Assembly (NCBI RefSeq): GCF_900104085.1 | Contig: NZ_FNLD01000001.1 | Span: 1,061,935 to 1,125,934, forward strand | DNA from: Pseudoxanthomonas sp. CF125 | Lineage (GTDB): Bacteria > Pseudomonadota > Gammaproteobacteria > Xanthomonadales > Xanthomonadaceae | DNA length: 64,000 nucleotides | Direction of reading: 5' to 3' | Shown: positions 55,250-63,759 of the stretch, in pieces | How the letters are laid out: every line of letters begins with the position of its first letter | Position numbering within the stretch: position 1 is the first letter of the stretch | Position numbers and translations under genes: made by a program | The notes under the pieces: model-generated | Seen by the model: the letters and a program-made list of their open reading frames with translations, nothing else | Told to the model about the DNA's origin: nothing | The model's database searches: none

Positions 55250-56092
55250 CTAGAACTCCAGGTTGTCGATCAGCCGGGTCCTGCCCAGCTTGGCGGCGAT
55301 CAGCGCGACCCTGGCGGATTTTTCCCCGTCTTCCGGCTCGCTCAGGTCCGGACGCCTGACCGCGGCGTAATCCACGGCGAAACCCGCCGCGGCCAGCCTG
55401 CGCGAAGCTTCCGCTTCCACCTCCAGACGGGGCTGTCCGGACGCTACGGCAGTGCGCATCGCCAGCAGCGTCTTGCGGATCTCGGCTGCGGCCGGACGCT
55501 CGTCCGCCGACAGATATTGATTGCGCGAACTCATCGCCAGACCGTCGCTTTCGCGCACGATGCTGCCGCCCAGGATTTCGATGGGGAAAGCCAGATCGGT
55601 CACCATCTGCCGGATCACGGCCAGCTGCTGGAAATCCTTCTTGCCGAACGAGGCCACGTCGGGTTGCACCTGGTTGAACAGGCGCGTGACCACCGTACAG
55701 ACGCCGTCGAAGTGCCCGGGGCGGTGCGCGCCTTCCAGCACGCTGCTGACGCCGGGCACATTGATCCTGGCGGCCAGTTCGACGCCGAAGGGATACATGG
55801 ACTCCACTGTCGGCAACCACAGCACGTCGCAGCCCGCGCCTTCCAGCCCGGTGGTGTCGGCTTCGGGCGTGCGCGGATAACGGGTGAAGTCTTCGTTGGG
55901 GCCGAACTGGGTCGGATTGACGAACACGCTGGACACCACGCGGTCGGCGTACTGCCGCGCCAGCATCACCAGCGAGTAATGGCCGGCGTGCAGATTGCCC
56001 ATGGTCGGCACGAAACCGACCCGCAGCCCCTCGCGCTTCCAGCCATTGACCCGCGCGCGCAGCGCATCGAGTTCGGTGATGGTTTCGATCAT
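55250..56092 (-). CDS. panC: pantoate-beta-alanine ligase
   Basis: 280 residues. HIGH-type motif in VPTMGNLHAGH, then SVFVNPTQFGPNEDF, the pantoate site in GKKDFQQLAVIRQMV and the KMSKS-like loop AMSSRNQYLS. It condenses pantoate and beta-alanine with ATP. Its stop is 2 bp from the adjacent repeat; panB lies 40 bp upstream. Confidence 0.97.
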   Translation of the reverse strand: MIETITELDALRARVNGWKREGLRVGFVPTMGNLHAGHYSLVMLARQYADRVVSSVFVNPTQFGPNEDFTRYPRTPEADTTGLEGAGCDVLWLPTVESMYPFGVELAARINVPGVSSVLEGAHRPGHFDGVCTVVTRLFNQVQPDVASFGKKDFQQLAVIRQMVTDLAFPIEILGGSIVRESDGLAMSSRNQYLSADERPAAAEIRKTLLAMRTAVASGQPRLEVEAEASRRLAAAGFAVDYAAVRRPDLSEPEDGEKSARVALIAAKLGRTRLIDNLEF

Positions 56093-56132
56093 TGCGCTTC
56101 CTTATGCGGGCGCCGGCTTTTTTTAGGAGCGT

Positions 56133-56945
56133 TCAGTAGGAATGTTCCGCATCGGGGAACGAGCCATCGCGCACCGCAGTGGCATAGGCAGCTATGGCGC
56201 CCGCGATGGAACCGCCTTCGGCCAGGAAATCCTTGACGAATTTCGGTTTGCGATGGCCCGTGTCGATGCCCAGGAAATCATGCAGCACCAGCACCTGGCC
56301 ATCGCAGTCCGGACCGGCGCCGATGCCGATGGTGGGAATGGCGCTGGCAGCGGTGATGGCCGCGGCTAGCGGCGACGGTACGCATTCGAGCACCAGCATC
56401 GAAGCGCCGGCATCGGCCACCGCCTGCGCGTCGGAACGGAGTTTGGCGGCGGCCTGCTCATCGCGGCCCTGTACTTTGTAGCCGCCGAACTTCAGCACCG
56501 ACTGCGGGGTCAGGCCAAGATGCGCACAGACCGGAATATGGCGTTCGACCAGAAAGCGGATGACTTCCAATTTGTGGCCCGCGCCCTCCAGCTTCACCAT
56601 TTCCGCGCCAGCCTGCAGCAGCGCGATAGAGGCCTGCAGCGCGCGCTCGGGAGTAGCGTCGGACTGGAAAGGAAGATCGGAGATCAGCATCGCACGGCTC
56701 AGCCCGCGTGCGACCGCGGCGGTGTGGTAGGCGATGTGTTCCACCGTGACCGGCAAAGTCGAATCGCGGCCCTGCACCACCATGCCCAGCGAATCGCCGA
56801 CCAGCACCAGGTCCACGCCATTGGTGTCTGCCACCCGCGCGAAGCTGTAGTCGTAGGCGGTCAGCATCACCAGTTTGCGTTGTTCGCGCTTGGCGGCGGC
56901 CAGTCCCGGCAGGGTCCACTTCTTGATATCGGCGTGTGTGCTCAT
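56133..56945 (-). CDS. panB: 3-methyl-2-oxobutanoate hydroxymethyltransferase
   Basis: 270 residues. Metal-binding and substrate motifs are [39 protein letters not shown] and HLGLTPQSV; the catalytic Glu is in [11 protein letters not shown]. It adds a hydroxymethyl group from methylene-THF to ketoisovalerate, the first committed step to pantothenate. folK is 10 bp upstream on the same strand. Confidence 0.97.
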   Translation of the reverse strand: MSTHADIKKWTLPGLAAAKREQRKLVMLTAYDYSFARVADTNGVDLVLVGDSLGMVVQGRDSTLPVTVEHIAYHTAAVARGLSRAMLISDLPFQSDATPERALQASIALLQAGAEMVKLEGAGHKLEVIRFLVERHIPVCAHLGLTPQSVLKFGGYKVQGRDEQAAAKLRSDAQAVADAGASMLVLECVPSPLAAAITAASAIPTIGIGAGPDCDGQVLVLHDFLGIDTGHRKPKFVKDFLAEGGSIAGAIAAYATAVRDGSFPDAEHSY

Positions 56946-56955
56946 CGGTTGATTA

Positions 56956-57450
56956 TCACCCTAACGACTCTATGGCCGAGATATCCAGGTTGGACAGAGC
57001 ATCCCGCGCGCGGCCTTGCCCGGGGATGAGGATATCCGGAGCGATCTCGAGCAAAGGCACCAGGGCGAAGGCACGCTCGTGCAGATGCGGATGCGGCACC
57101 TGCAGGCCGGGCTCGGCGATCACCGCATCGCCATACAGCAGCAGGTCCAGGTCCAGGGTGCGCGGACCCCAGCGCGATGCGGCCTCGCGTTGACGACCGA
57201 AATCGCGCTCGACCGCTAGCAAAGCCTCCAGCAATGGGCGCGCTGGCAGTTGCGTTTCCAGCATGGCCACGCCATTGATGAAATCGGCCTGTCGTTCCAG
57301 CCCCCATGCCGGCGTGCGGTACAGACTGGAGGCCCGCAGCAGGCGGGTTTCTGGCAAGCCGGCCAAAGCCTGGACGGCCGAGCGCAGAGTCGCGACGGCA
57401 TCGCCCAGGTTGCCGCCCAGGCCGACGAAGACGATGATCGGACGGGTCAT
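56956..57450 (-). CDS. folK: 6-hydroxymethyl-7,8-dihydropterin pyrophosphokinase
   Basis: 164 residues. [15 protein letters not shown] opens the protein, and the HPPK signature [16 protein letters not shown] with [15 protein letters not shown] is complete. It activates the pterin for folate synthesis. The ATG overlaps the pcnB stop by 4 bp, the classic pcnB-folK-panB arrangement. Confidence 0.97.
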   Translation of the reverse strand: MTRPIIVFVGLGGNLGDAVATLRSAVQALAGLPETRLLRASSLYRTPAWGLERQADFINGVAMLETQLPARPLLEALLAVERDFGRQREAASRWGPRTLDLDLLLYGDAVIAEPGLQVPHPHLHERAFALVPLLEIAPDILIPGQGRARDALSNLDISAIESLG

Positions 57451-58877
57451 TCCGCGGCGGGCGCGGCGCTGCCGGAGCGGCGGCGACGGCGGCGGCGCTT
57501 GGGCGGCGCGGCGTCGTCTTCGGCATAGACATCGCGTGGAGCGGCCACGCCCAGAGCGGCGGACAGTTCTTCACCCGACTGGGTCTGGGCTTCACGCCAG
57601 AACGCCACGTCTTCGGCATGCTCGCTGGAAGCGGTCAACCGCAGCAGCAGAAAATCGTAGGCGGCGCGGAAACGCGGATGCGCCAGCAGACGCATCACCC
57701 GCTTGCGCTGCCTGGAGCTGAAGCGCGATTGCAGCAGCCAGATTTCCTGCATGGGCAGCGAGAAACGGCGCGGCAAGGCGACCGTGCCGAGCTGATGCAA
57801 GGTCACCCGGTCGGCGGCGCGGCGCTGGGCCTCTTCCGCATTCACGCCCTGCGCCTGCAGGCCGATCAGCGCGCGGCAATATGCCGGCCACAGCAGCAGC
57901 GCGAACAGGAACGCCGGCGAAACCGGTTCGTCGTTGGCCACGCGGGCATCGGTGCCGCGCAAGCCTTCCAGCAACATGCCGCGCAAGGCGCCGCTGCGGT
58001 TGGAAGCCAGTGCCGCTGCGGTTTCGGGCAGGATCGCCGGCAGCAGACCGAAGCGCTCGAGGCCTTCGAAACTGGCCACGGCATTGCCGGACAGGAACAG
58101 CTTCAACAGCTCTTCGAACAATCTCGCCGGAGCGGCCTCGGAAAGCAGCGGCGCCAGCCGCGCGATCGGTTCGGCCGAGGCGGGATCTATCTCGAAACCC
58201 AGTTTGCCGGCCAGCCGTACCGCACGCAGCATCCGCACAGGATCCTCGCGGTAGCGCTGCTCGGGGTCGCCGATCAGCTTCATCTTGCGCGCCTGCACGT
58301 CCTCGAAACCGCCGACGTAGTCGCGCACCGAGAAATCCTCGATGGCGTAATACAGCGCGTTGGCGGTGAAATCGCGGCGCACCGCGTCGTCCTCGATGGT
58401 TCCGTAGACGTTGTCGCGCAACAGACGGCCGCCTTCGTGCTGTTCGCGGTCGCCGCTGCCGTCGTCGACATTAGCGCGGAAGGTGGCGACCTCGATGATC
58501 TCGCGGCCGAACACCACATGCGCCAGGCGGAACCGCCGGCCGATCAGGCGGCTGTTGCGGAACAGCGCTTTGACCTGCTCCGGAGTGGCGTCGGTGGCGA
58601 TGTCGAAATCCTTCGGATGCCCCCCGACCAGCAGGTCGCGGACCGCGCCGCCGACCAGATAGCCGGCGAAGCCCGAATCCCGCAACCGGTACAGCACGCG
58701 CAACGCATTCGGGCTGATGTCCCTGCGCGAGATGTTGTGCTGATCGCGCGGGATGACGCGCAGGGAGATGGCGGCGGTTGGATGGGCTTGCGACGTAATG
58801 GTGGCGGGTCCGTCTGTAGGAATGTTTCGGGTCGGTTCTGGGCTGGTTCCGGCCTGTCGGGCATTTGCCGCAGGCAT
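57447..58877 (-). CDS. pcnB: poly(A) polymerase I
   Basis: 476 residues. The nucleotidyltransferase core has GYLVGGAVRDLLVGGHPKDFDIATDATPEQV, with the catalytic carboxylates in DFDIATD, then FRLAHVVFGREIIEVATFR and the neck RYREDPVRMLRAVRLAGKLGF. It ends in a very basic segment KRRRRRRRSG, typical of PcnB rather than CCA-adding enzymes. It polyadenylates RNAs for decay. The start at 58877 is the first ATG; the first ~45 residues are not conserved, so the real start may be internal. Confidence 0.94.
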   Translation of the reverse strand: MPAANARQAGTSPEPTRNIPTDGPATITSQAHPTAAISLRVIPRDQHNISRRDISPNALRVLYRLRDSGFAGYLVGGAVRDLLVGGHPKDFDIATDATPEQVKALFRNSRLIGRRFRLAHVVFGREIIEVATFRANVDDGSGDREQHEGGRLLRDNVYGTIEDDAVRRDFTANALYYAIEDFSVRDYVGGFEDVQARKMKLIGDPEQRYREDPVRMLRAVRLAGKLGFEIDPASAEPIARLAPLLSEAAPARLFEELLKLFLSGNAVASFEGLERFGLLPAILPETAAALASNRSGALRGMLLEGLRGTDARVANDEPVSPAFLFALLLWPAYCRALIGLQAQGVNAEEAQRRAADRVTLHQLGTVALPRRFSLPMQEIWLLQSRFSSRQRKRVMRLLAHPRFRAAYDFLLLRLTASSEHAEDVAFWREAQTQSGEELSAALGVAAPRDVYAEDDAAPPKRRRRRRRSGSAAPAAE

Positions 58878-58894
58878 GGGCAGGCGAATATACT
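58865..58894 (+). promoter_or_regulatory. sigma70-type promoter of tRNA-Glu
   Basis: TTGCCG (58865-58870), an 18-bp spacer, then TATACT (58889-58894). The expected start is about 58901, some 20 nt before the tRNA. It overlaps the beginning of pcnB on the other strand. Confidence 0.65.
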
Positions 58895-58921
58895 AGTCCG
58901 TCACAGCGCCGCTTACCAAAA

Positions 58922-58996
58922 GCTCCCTTCGTCTAACGGTTAGGACGTGGCCCTCTCAAGGCTAAAATAGGGATTCGAATTCCCTAGGGAGCACCA
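58922..58996 (+). tRNA. tRNA-Glu, anticodon CTC
   Basis: 75 nt with encoded CCA. Acceptor stem GCTCCCT/AGGGAGC, anticodon stem TGGCC/GGCTA around the loop CTCTCAA (anticodon CTC), a 4-nt variable loop, and T-arm AGGGA-TTCGAAT-TCCCT. It reads GAG only; the usual tRNA-Glu(TTC) must be elsewhere. Confidence 0.88.
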
Positions 58997-59047
58997 TTTC
59001 CCTGTTCCGCGCCCTGAGCAACCGCTCCGGTCCGGGCAATCGCTGAC

Positions 59048-59078
59048 AAAGCCCGGCCTTCTGGCCGGGCTTTGTTTA
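59048..59078 (+). terminator. terminator after tRNA-Glu
   Basis: AAAGCCCGGCC TTCT GGCCGGGCTTT, an 11-pair stem with a four-base loop, then GTTTAT. Confidence 0.9.
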
Positions 59079-59163
59079 TGCGGACCGCGCGATATCGGCG
59101 ATGCCGCGCAACAGTGCCCTTGAGGTGCTCTAAACTTGCCGCACCTCCCACCGGACCGGACCC

Positions 59164-59487
59164 ATGCCCTTCGTCGTCACCGAGAACTGCATCAAGTGCA
59201 AGTACACCGACTGCGTGGAGGTGTGCCCGGTGGACTGTTTCCATGAAGGACCCAACTTCCTGGTGATCGACCCGGACGAGTGCATCGACTGCACCCTGTG
59301 CGAGCCCGAATGCCCCATCAACGCCATCTATCCCGAAGACGACGTACCGGCCGGACAGGAAGGCTACGTGGCCCTGAACAAGGAACTGGCGATGGCCTGG
59401 CCGGTCATCACCGTGCGCAAGGAAGCCCTGCCCGACGCGAAGGAATGGGAAGGGAAAACAGACAAGCTGCCGTTGCTGGAGCGCTGA
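59164..59487 (+). CDS. fdxA: 7Fe ferredoxin FdxA
   Basis: 107 residues, the standard length. [21 protein letters not shown] and [17 protein letters not shown] provide the ligands of a [3Fe-4S] and a [4Fe-4S] cluster, and the C-terminal extension ([20 protein letters not shown]) is typical of the FdxA group of Pseudomonas and Azotobacter. Small cytoplasmic electron carrier. Single-gene unit ended by a terminator. Confidence 0.96.
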   Translation: MPFVVTENCIKCKYTDCVEVCPVDCFHEGPNFLVIDPDECIDCTLCEPECPINAIYPEDDVPAGQEGYVALNKELAMAWPVITVRKEALPDAKEWEGKTDKLPLLER

Positions 59488-59514
59488 GCACGGGCTCAGC
59501 GGCAGGCTGCAACG

Positions 59515-59540
59515 AAAAAGGGCGCCCAGGGCGCCCTTTT
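59515..59540. terminator. bidirectional terminator between fdxA and the BamC-like gene
   Basis: AAAAAGGGCGC CCAGG GCGCCCTTTT: a GC stem flanked by A and T runs so that it can work on both strands between two convergent genes. Confidence 0.88.
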
Positions 59541-59562
59541 CGCAATTCTAGAACCGGTCCGA

Positions 59563-60063
59563 TCAGCCGCCCAGCTTCGCCTTCAGCGCCGCGATCAGCT
59601 TCGGCGCCGAACCGGCCGCCGGCAGGCCGCGCGGATCGACGGCCGACACATACGCGCCGGCTTCCACCGCCACCACCCGCACCAGGAAGTTGCTGCCTTC
59701 GTAGTTGACGTCGTAGCTGCCCAGCAACTGGGCGCGGCTGGCGATGGTCAGGCCGTCCACGCCCGCCAGCGCATCGCCGACCTTGGCGAACACTTCATCG
59801 CGCGCGCCGGCCACGTTGAAGCCGGTCGCCGACGTCGCTGCGCTCTGGGTGGCGGCAACCTGGCCGCCCACCGGCGGCAGCTTCATGGCGCCGGCGGTGT
59901 TGGGCAGGTTCAAGTCCGGCGGCACTTCCAGCGGCCTGGTTTCGGCGCTCATCGCATAGTCCGGGTTGCCCTTGCGGAACCACTTGCAGCCGGTGACGCC
60001 AAGCACGGCGATGGCCAGTGCCGCAAAGGCGAGCGGGCGCAGGAACGGGGAGTAGGAACGCAT
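59563..60063 (-). CDS. lipoprotein downstream of dapA, BamC-like
   Basis: 166 residues. Lipobox LGVTGC (Cys about 26), then WFRKGNPDYAMSAETRPLEVPPDLNLPN, a pattern like the unstructured BamC N-terminus that binds BamD. The C-terminal half could be one small helix-grip domain (FAKVGDALAGVDGLTIASRAQLLGSYDVNYEG). E. coli bamC also lies directly downstream of dapA. BamC is about 340 residues with two grip domains, so this is half-size. Identity is inferred from position and weak motifs. Confidence 0.78.
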   Translation of the reverse strand: MRSYSPFLRPLAFAALAIAVLGVTGCKWFRKGNPDYAMSAETRPLEVPPDLNLPNTAGAMKLPPVGGQVAATQSAATSATGFNVAGARDEVFAKVGDALAGVDGLTIASRAQLLGSYDVNYEGSNFLVRVVAVEAGAYVSAVDPRGLPAAGSAPKLIAALKAKLGG

Positions 60064-60122
60064 TGTGTAATCTCCTGGGAGTTCTGGTATTAAGCCGCGA
60101 CTACGTCGCGACCGGCTTTGGA

Positions 60123-61031
60123 TCAGGCCGCGATGGCTTCGCGGCTGGATTGTTCTTCTAAGGCGGTGGCGGCCGCATGCAGGCGGTCCGCCTCGGCCAC
60201 ATGGGCTTCGGAAAGCGGCAACAGCGGCAGGCGCAGGCCCGCACCGTAACCCAAACGCTGCAACAGCGCCTTCACCGGGATGGGGTTGGATTCGACCCCG
60301 AAGAAGGAATAGAACGCCTGCATTTGCGCGTCCTGATGCTCAGCCCGCGCGCGCTCGCCACGGCGGGCGAGATCGCAGAGTGTGCGGAAAGAACGCGGCA
60401 ACGCATTGGAGCCCACCGATATCAGGCCATCGGCGCCGGCCAGCAGCGCGCGGCACGCGGTGGGATCGTCGCCGCTGAGCACGGCGAAGCCGTCGCTGCG
60501 CAACGCCAGCAGGGCGGCCATGCGCTCGGGCTCGGAGCGCGCTTCCTTGATGCCGACGATGTTCGGATGCGAAACCAGCTCGGCCACCGTCTCGGGCAGC
60601 AGATCGCAGCCGGTACGGCCGGGCACGTTGTACAGCACCACCGGCAGGCCGCCCTGATCGGCCACGGCGCGGTAATGGGCGATCAGCCCGGCCTGGGTCG
60701 GGCGCACGTAGGGAGGGGTCACCACCAGCGCCAGATTGGCGCCGCCGGCAGCGGCGCGGCGGGTCTGGGCGATGGTCTTGGCGGTGTTCATCTGGCCGGT
60801 GCCCGCCAGGATGGGGATCCGTCCGGCCACGGCTTCGACCGCGGTTTTCAGCAGCAGGTCGTATTCGTCATCGGCCAGCGCCGCGGCTTCTCCGGTCGAA
60901 CCGGCCACCACCAGGCCCTGGGTGCCGCCATCGAGCTGCTGCTGCAGCAAACGGCGCCAGGCATCGAGATCCAGATCGCCGGCAACCGTGAACGGTGTCG
61001 CAAGTGCGGTGATACTGCCGGAAAGGGACAA
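60123..61031 (-). CDS. dapA: 4-hydroxy-tetrahydrodipicolinate synthase
   Basis: 302 residues from a TTG at 61031 ([14 protein letters not shown]), with GAAGG 6 nt upstream; an ATG at 61148 adds 39 unconserved residues. Substrate motif GSTGEAAAL, catalytic Tyr in [13 protein letters not shown] and Schiff-base Lys in IVGIKEAR. It condenses aspartate semialdehyde and pyruvate for lysine and diaminopimelate. It is divergent from gcvR, the E. coli dapA-gcvR-bcp order. Confidence 0.96.
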   Translation of the reverse strand: MSLSGSITALATPFTVAGDLDLDAWRRLLQQQLDGGTQGLVVAGSTGEAAALADDEYDLLLKTAVEAVAGRIPILAGTGQMNTAKTIAQTRRAAAGGANLALVVTPPYVRPTQAGLIAHYRAVADQGGLPVVLYNVPGRTGCDLLPETVAELVSHPNIVGIKEARSEPERMAALLALRSDGFAVLSGDDPTACRALLAGADGLISVGSNALPRSFRTLCDLARRGERARAEHQDAQMQAFYSFFGVESNPIPVKALLQRLGYGAGLRLPLLPLSEAHVAEADRLHAAATALEEQSSREAIAA

Positions 61032-61162
61032 GCGGTTGCCTTCGAAATGGGGTCGCGCGGATCGCCGCGCACCCTGCGATGTTACTTGCGGCTGGAAAGC
61101 GCGGGCAAGTATGCTGGGCCATGCACTGGGCACCTGCCCGGTCGCCATTCAGACTAGAAGTG

Positions 61163-61738
61163 ATGCCGGAAGCTCCATTGACCGATTCGACCGCCCGGCC
61201 TTCGCCGAACGAAAACCATCTCCTGATCAACGCCTATACGACGCATCCGGAGTCGCCGCTCTTGTCGGTGACCCGCCGGATCGCCGATAGCGGCTGCAAT
61301 CTGGTCGACGCGCGCCTTTCCACCGTGGGCCGGGATGTATCGGTGACCGCGCTGGCGACCGGCTCGTGGGACGCGGTAGCCAAGCTGGAAGCCATGCTGA
61401 CCCGGCTGGAACGCGAGGAAAGCATGAAGCTGGTCTGGTACCGCACCGGCGCCAAGGTGGTGCAGTCCAACCTGCTGCCGTACATCGTGGAAGTGGTGGC
61501 GGCCGACAAGCCCGGCATCCTGTTCCAGCTGGCCGATTTCTTCGATCGCCAGGGCATCACCATAGAAAACCTGCAAAGCACGCGTTACCGCGCCATGCAG
61601 ACCGGCGCGGAGATGTTTTCGGCGCAGGTGACCATCGGCGTACCCGCCAACATGCACATCGCCGCCCTGCGCGACGATTTCCTCGAATTCTGCGACCACC
61701 TGAACCTGGACGCGATCATGGACCCGATGAAGTTCTGA
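61163..61738 (+). CDS. gcvR: GcvR-like tandem ACT-domain regulator
   Basis: 191 residues from the ATG at 61163. Two ACT domains: NHLLINAYTTHPESPLLSVTRRIADSGCNLVDARLSTVGRDVSV (about 18-95) and PYIVEVVAADKPGILFQLADFFDRQGITIENLQS (about 106-185). In E. coli GcvR sequesters the activator GcvA in the absence of glycine. No gcvA is seen here. Only 4 bp separate it from bcp, and it is divergent from dapA, supporting the assignment. Confidence 0.88.
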   Translation: MPEAPLTDSTARPSPNENHLLINAYTTHPESPLLSVTRRIADSGCNLVDARLSTVGRDVSVTALATGSWDAVAKLEAMLTRLEREESMKLVWYRTGAKVVQSNLLPYIVEVVAADKPGILFQLADFFDRQGITIENLQSTRYRAMQTGAEMFSAQVTIGVPANMHIAALRDDFLEFCDHLNLDAIMDPMKF

Positions 61739-61742
61739 CCTG

Positions 61743-62225
61743 ATGACCGCAACCGGCACGGCCCTGAGCAAAACCACGCTGAAGCTTCCGCTGGCGCTGT
61801 CCGGCGGGCAAACCGCGAAACTCTCCGACTACGCCGGCCAGTGGCTGGTGCTGTATTTCTATCCGAAGGACAGCACGCCGGGCTGCACCACCGAAGGCAT
61901 CGACTTCAACGCCTTGCTGCCGAAATTCAAGAAGCTCAACGCGACGGTGCTGGGCGTGTCCCGCGACTCGGTCAAATCCCACGACAATTTCTGCGCCAAG
62001 CAGGGCTTCAGGTTCCCACTGGTCAGCGATGCCGACGAAGCGTTGTGCAAAGCCTTCGATGTGATCCACGAGAAGAACATGTACGGCCGCAAGGTGCTGG
62101 GCGTGGTCCGCAGCACTTTCCTGATCTCGCCCGAAGGGCGCATCGCGCAGGAATGGCGCGGAGTGAAGGTCGCCGGCCATGCCGAGGCCGTGCTGGAAGC
62201 CCTGAAGGTCGCAAGCAAGCAGTGA
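61743..62225 (+). CDS. bcp: thioredoxin-dependent peroxiredoxin, Bcp/PrxQ type
   Basis: 160 residues. Peroxidatic Cys48 in FYPKDSTPGCTTEG. The second Cys of E. coli Bcp five residues later is absent; instead Cys84 (HDNFCAKQGF), 36 residues on, is the likely resolving Cys, the arrangement described for Xylella PrxQ. Cys102 is a third. It reduces peroxides. Follows gcvR by 4 bp. Confidence 0.95.
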   Translation: MTATGTALSKTTLKLPLALSGGQTAKLSDYAGQWLVLYFYPKDSTPGCTTEGIDFNALLPKFKKLNATVLGVSRDSVKSHDNFCAKQGFRFPLVSDADEALCKAFDVIHEKNMYGRKVLGVVRSTFLISPEGRIAQEWRGVKVAGHAEAVLEALKVASKQ

Positions 62226-62350
62226 CCTTTCCCCTGTCCTCATCGCGCCACTGCCCCGCCTTGCGGGCCGCGGTGGTCGGCCGTCGTTTCCGTTTCCACG
62301 TTCCATCCGCAGCAACCCATCCACACCCCACCCTCCATGAGGCTGTCTAG

Positions 62351-63754
62351 ATGACCCGAAGCAAGCGCATCTACGTGTTGGATACCAATGTGCTGATGCA
62401 CGATCCGACCGCGCTGTTCAAGTTCGAGGAACACGATGTCTTCCTGCCCATGCAGGTCATCGAGGAATTGGACAACGCCAAGAAAGGCATGACCGAAGTC
62501 AGCCGCAACGCGCGCCAGGTAAGCCGCTTCCTCAATGAGCTGATCGAAGGCGCCGGCGCCGAACAGATCGACGCGGGCATCGTGCTCAGCCATCCGCAGG
62601 GTCTGCAGCTCAAATCGCAGAGCGCGATCGGCAAGCTTTATTTCCAGACCAAGCCGGTGGCGCTGGACCGCACCTTCGGCACCGTCGCTCCCGACAACAA
62701 GATCCTCGCCGCGGTATTGGAGCTGCGCGAACAGCATCCCGAGGTGCCGGTCATCCTGGTGTCCAAGGATATCAATCTGCGCATCAAGGCCGCGATCAGC
62801 GGACTGGTGGCCGAGGACTACGAAAACGACCGGGCGCTGGACGATTTCAGCCTGCTGTTCACCGGCGCCACCGAGCTTCCCACCGATTTCTGGGACCGCC
62901 ACGAGAAAGATCTGCGCTCATGGAGCGACAAGGCCGGCCGCACCAGCTACGAAGTCAGCATCACCGACGACGAGGACTGGTACCCCAACCAGTTTCTGTA
63001 TCTGCCGGGCGAGGACGAAGTTGAATTCCGCGTCGCCAAGATCGGAACGGACAAGAAAGCGACCCTGGCGCTGGCCGACGATTTCCGCAGCACCCAACAC
63101 GCGGTCTGGGGCATCACCGCGCGCAACCGCGAGCAGAATTTCGCCCTCAACGCGTTGATGGATCCGGAAATCGACTTCGTCAGCCTGCTCGGCACCGCCG
63201 GCACCGGCAAGACCCTGCTCGCGCTGGCCGCGGGCCTGGCCCAGACCATGGACCAGCAGCGCTACCGCGAGATCATCATGACCCGCGCCACCGTCAGCGT
63301 GGGCGAGGACATCGGCTTCCTGCCCGGTACCGAGGAAGAGAAGATGACGCCCTGGATGGGCGCGCTGACCGACAACCTGGAAGTGCTGACCCACAACCAG
63401 GACGGCGGCGCCTGGGGCCGTGCTGCGACCAACGACCTGCTCGCCTCGCGCATCAAGATCCGTTCGATGAACTTCATGCGCGGCCGCACCTTCCTCAGCC
63501 GCTACCTGATCCTGGACGAGGCGCAGAACCTCACGCCCAAGCAGATGAAGACGCTGATCACCCGCGCCGGCCCCGGCACCAAGATCGTCTGCCTGGGCAA
63601 TGTGGAGCAGATCGACACCCCGTACCTCACCGAAACCACCTCGGGCCTGACCTACGCCGTCGACCGCTTCAAGAATTGGGCGCACAGCGCGCATATCACC
63701 CTGCGCCGGGGAGAGCGTTCGAGGTTGGCCGACTACGCGTCCGAAGTGTTGTAA
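62351..63754 (+). CDS. PhoH family ATPase with N-terminal PIN domain
   Basis: 467 residues. The PIN domain (about 1-140) begins KRIYVLDTNVLMHDPTALF with later acidic residues in LVSKDINLRIKA. The PhoH ATPase (about 240-467) has Walker A GTAGTGKT, Walker B RYLILDEAQNLTP and the family region TRATVSVGEDIGFLPGTEEEKM. PIN-PhoH proteins are predicted RNA-unwinding nucleases (YlaK/PhoH2 type). 125 bp after bcp, with its own leader. Confidence 0.93.
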   Translation: MTRSKRIYVLDTNVLMHDPTALFKFEEHDVFLPMQVIEELDNAKKGMTEVSRNARQVSRFLNELIEGAGAEQIDAGIVLSHPQGLQLKSQSAIGKLYFQTKPVALDRTFGTVAPDNKILAAVLELREQHPEVPVILVSKDINLRIKAAISGLVAEDYENDRALDDFSLLFTGATELPTDFWDRHEKDLRSWSDKAGRTSYEVSITDDEDWYPNQFLYLPGEDEVEFRVAKIGTDKKATLALADDFRSTQHAVWGITARNREQNFALNALMDPEIDFVSLLGTAGTGKTLLALAAGLAQTMDQQRYREIIMTRATVSVGEDIGFLPGTEEEKMTPWMGALTDNLEVLTHNQDGGAWGRAATNDLLASRIKIRSMNFMRGRTFLSRYLILDEAQNLTPKQMKTLITRAGPGTKIVCLGNVEQIDTPYLTETTSGLTYAVDRFKNWAHSAHITLRRGERSRLADYASEVL

Positions 63755-63759
63755 GCAGC

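Noticed and set aside
57447..58877. CCA-adding enzyme
   Set aside because: The basic C-terminal tail and the pcnB-folK-panB context favour poly(A) polymerase.
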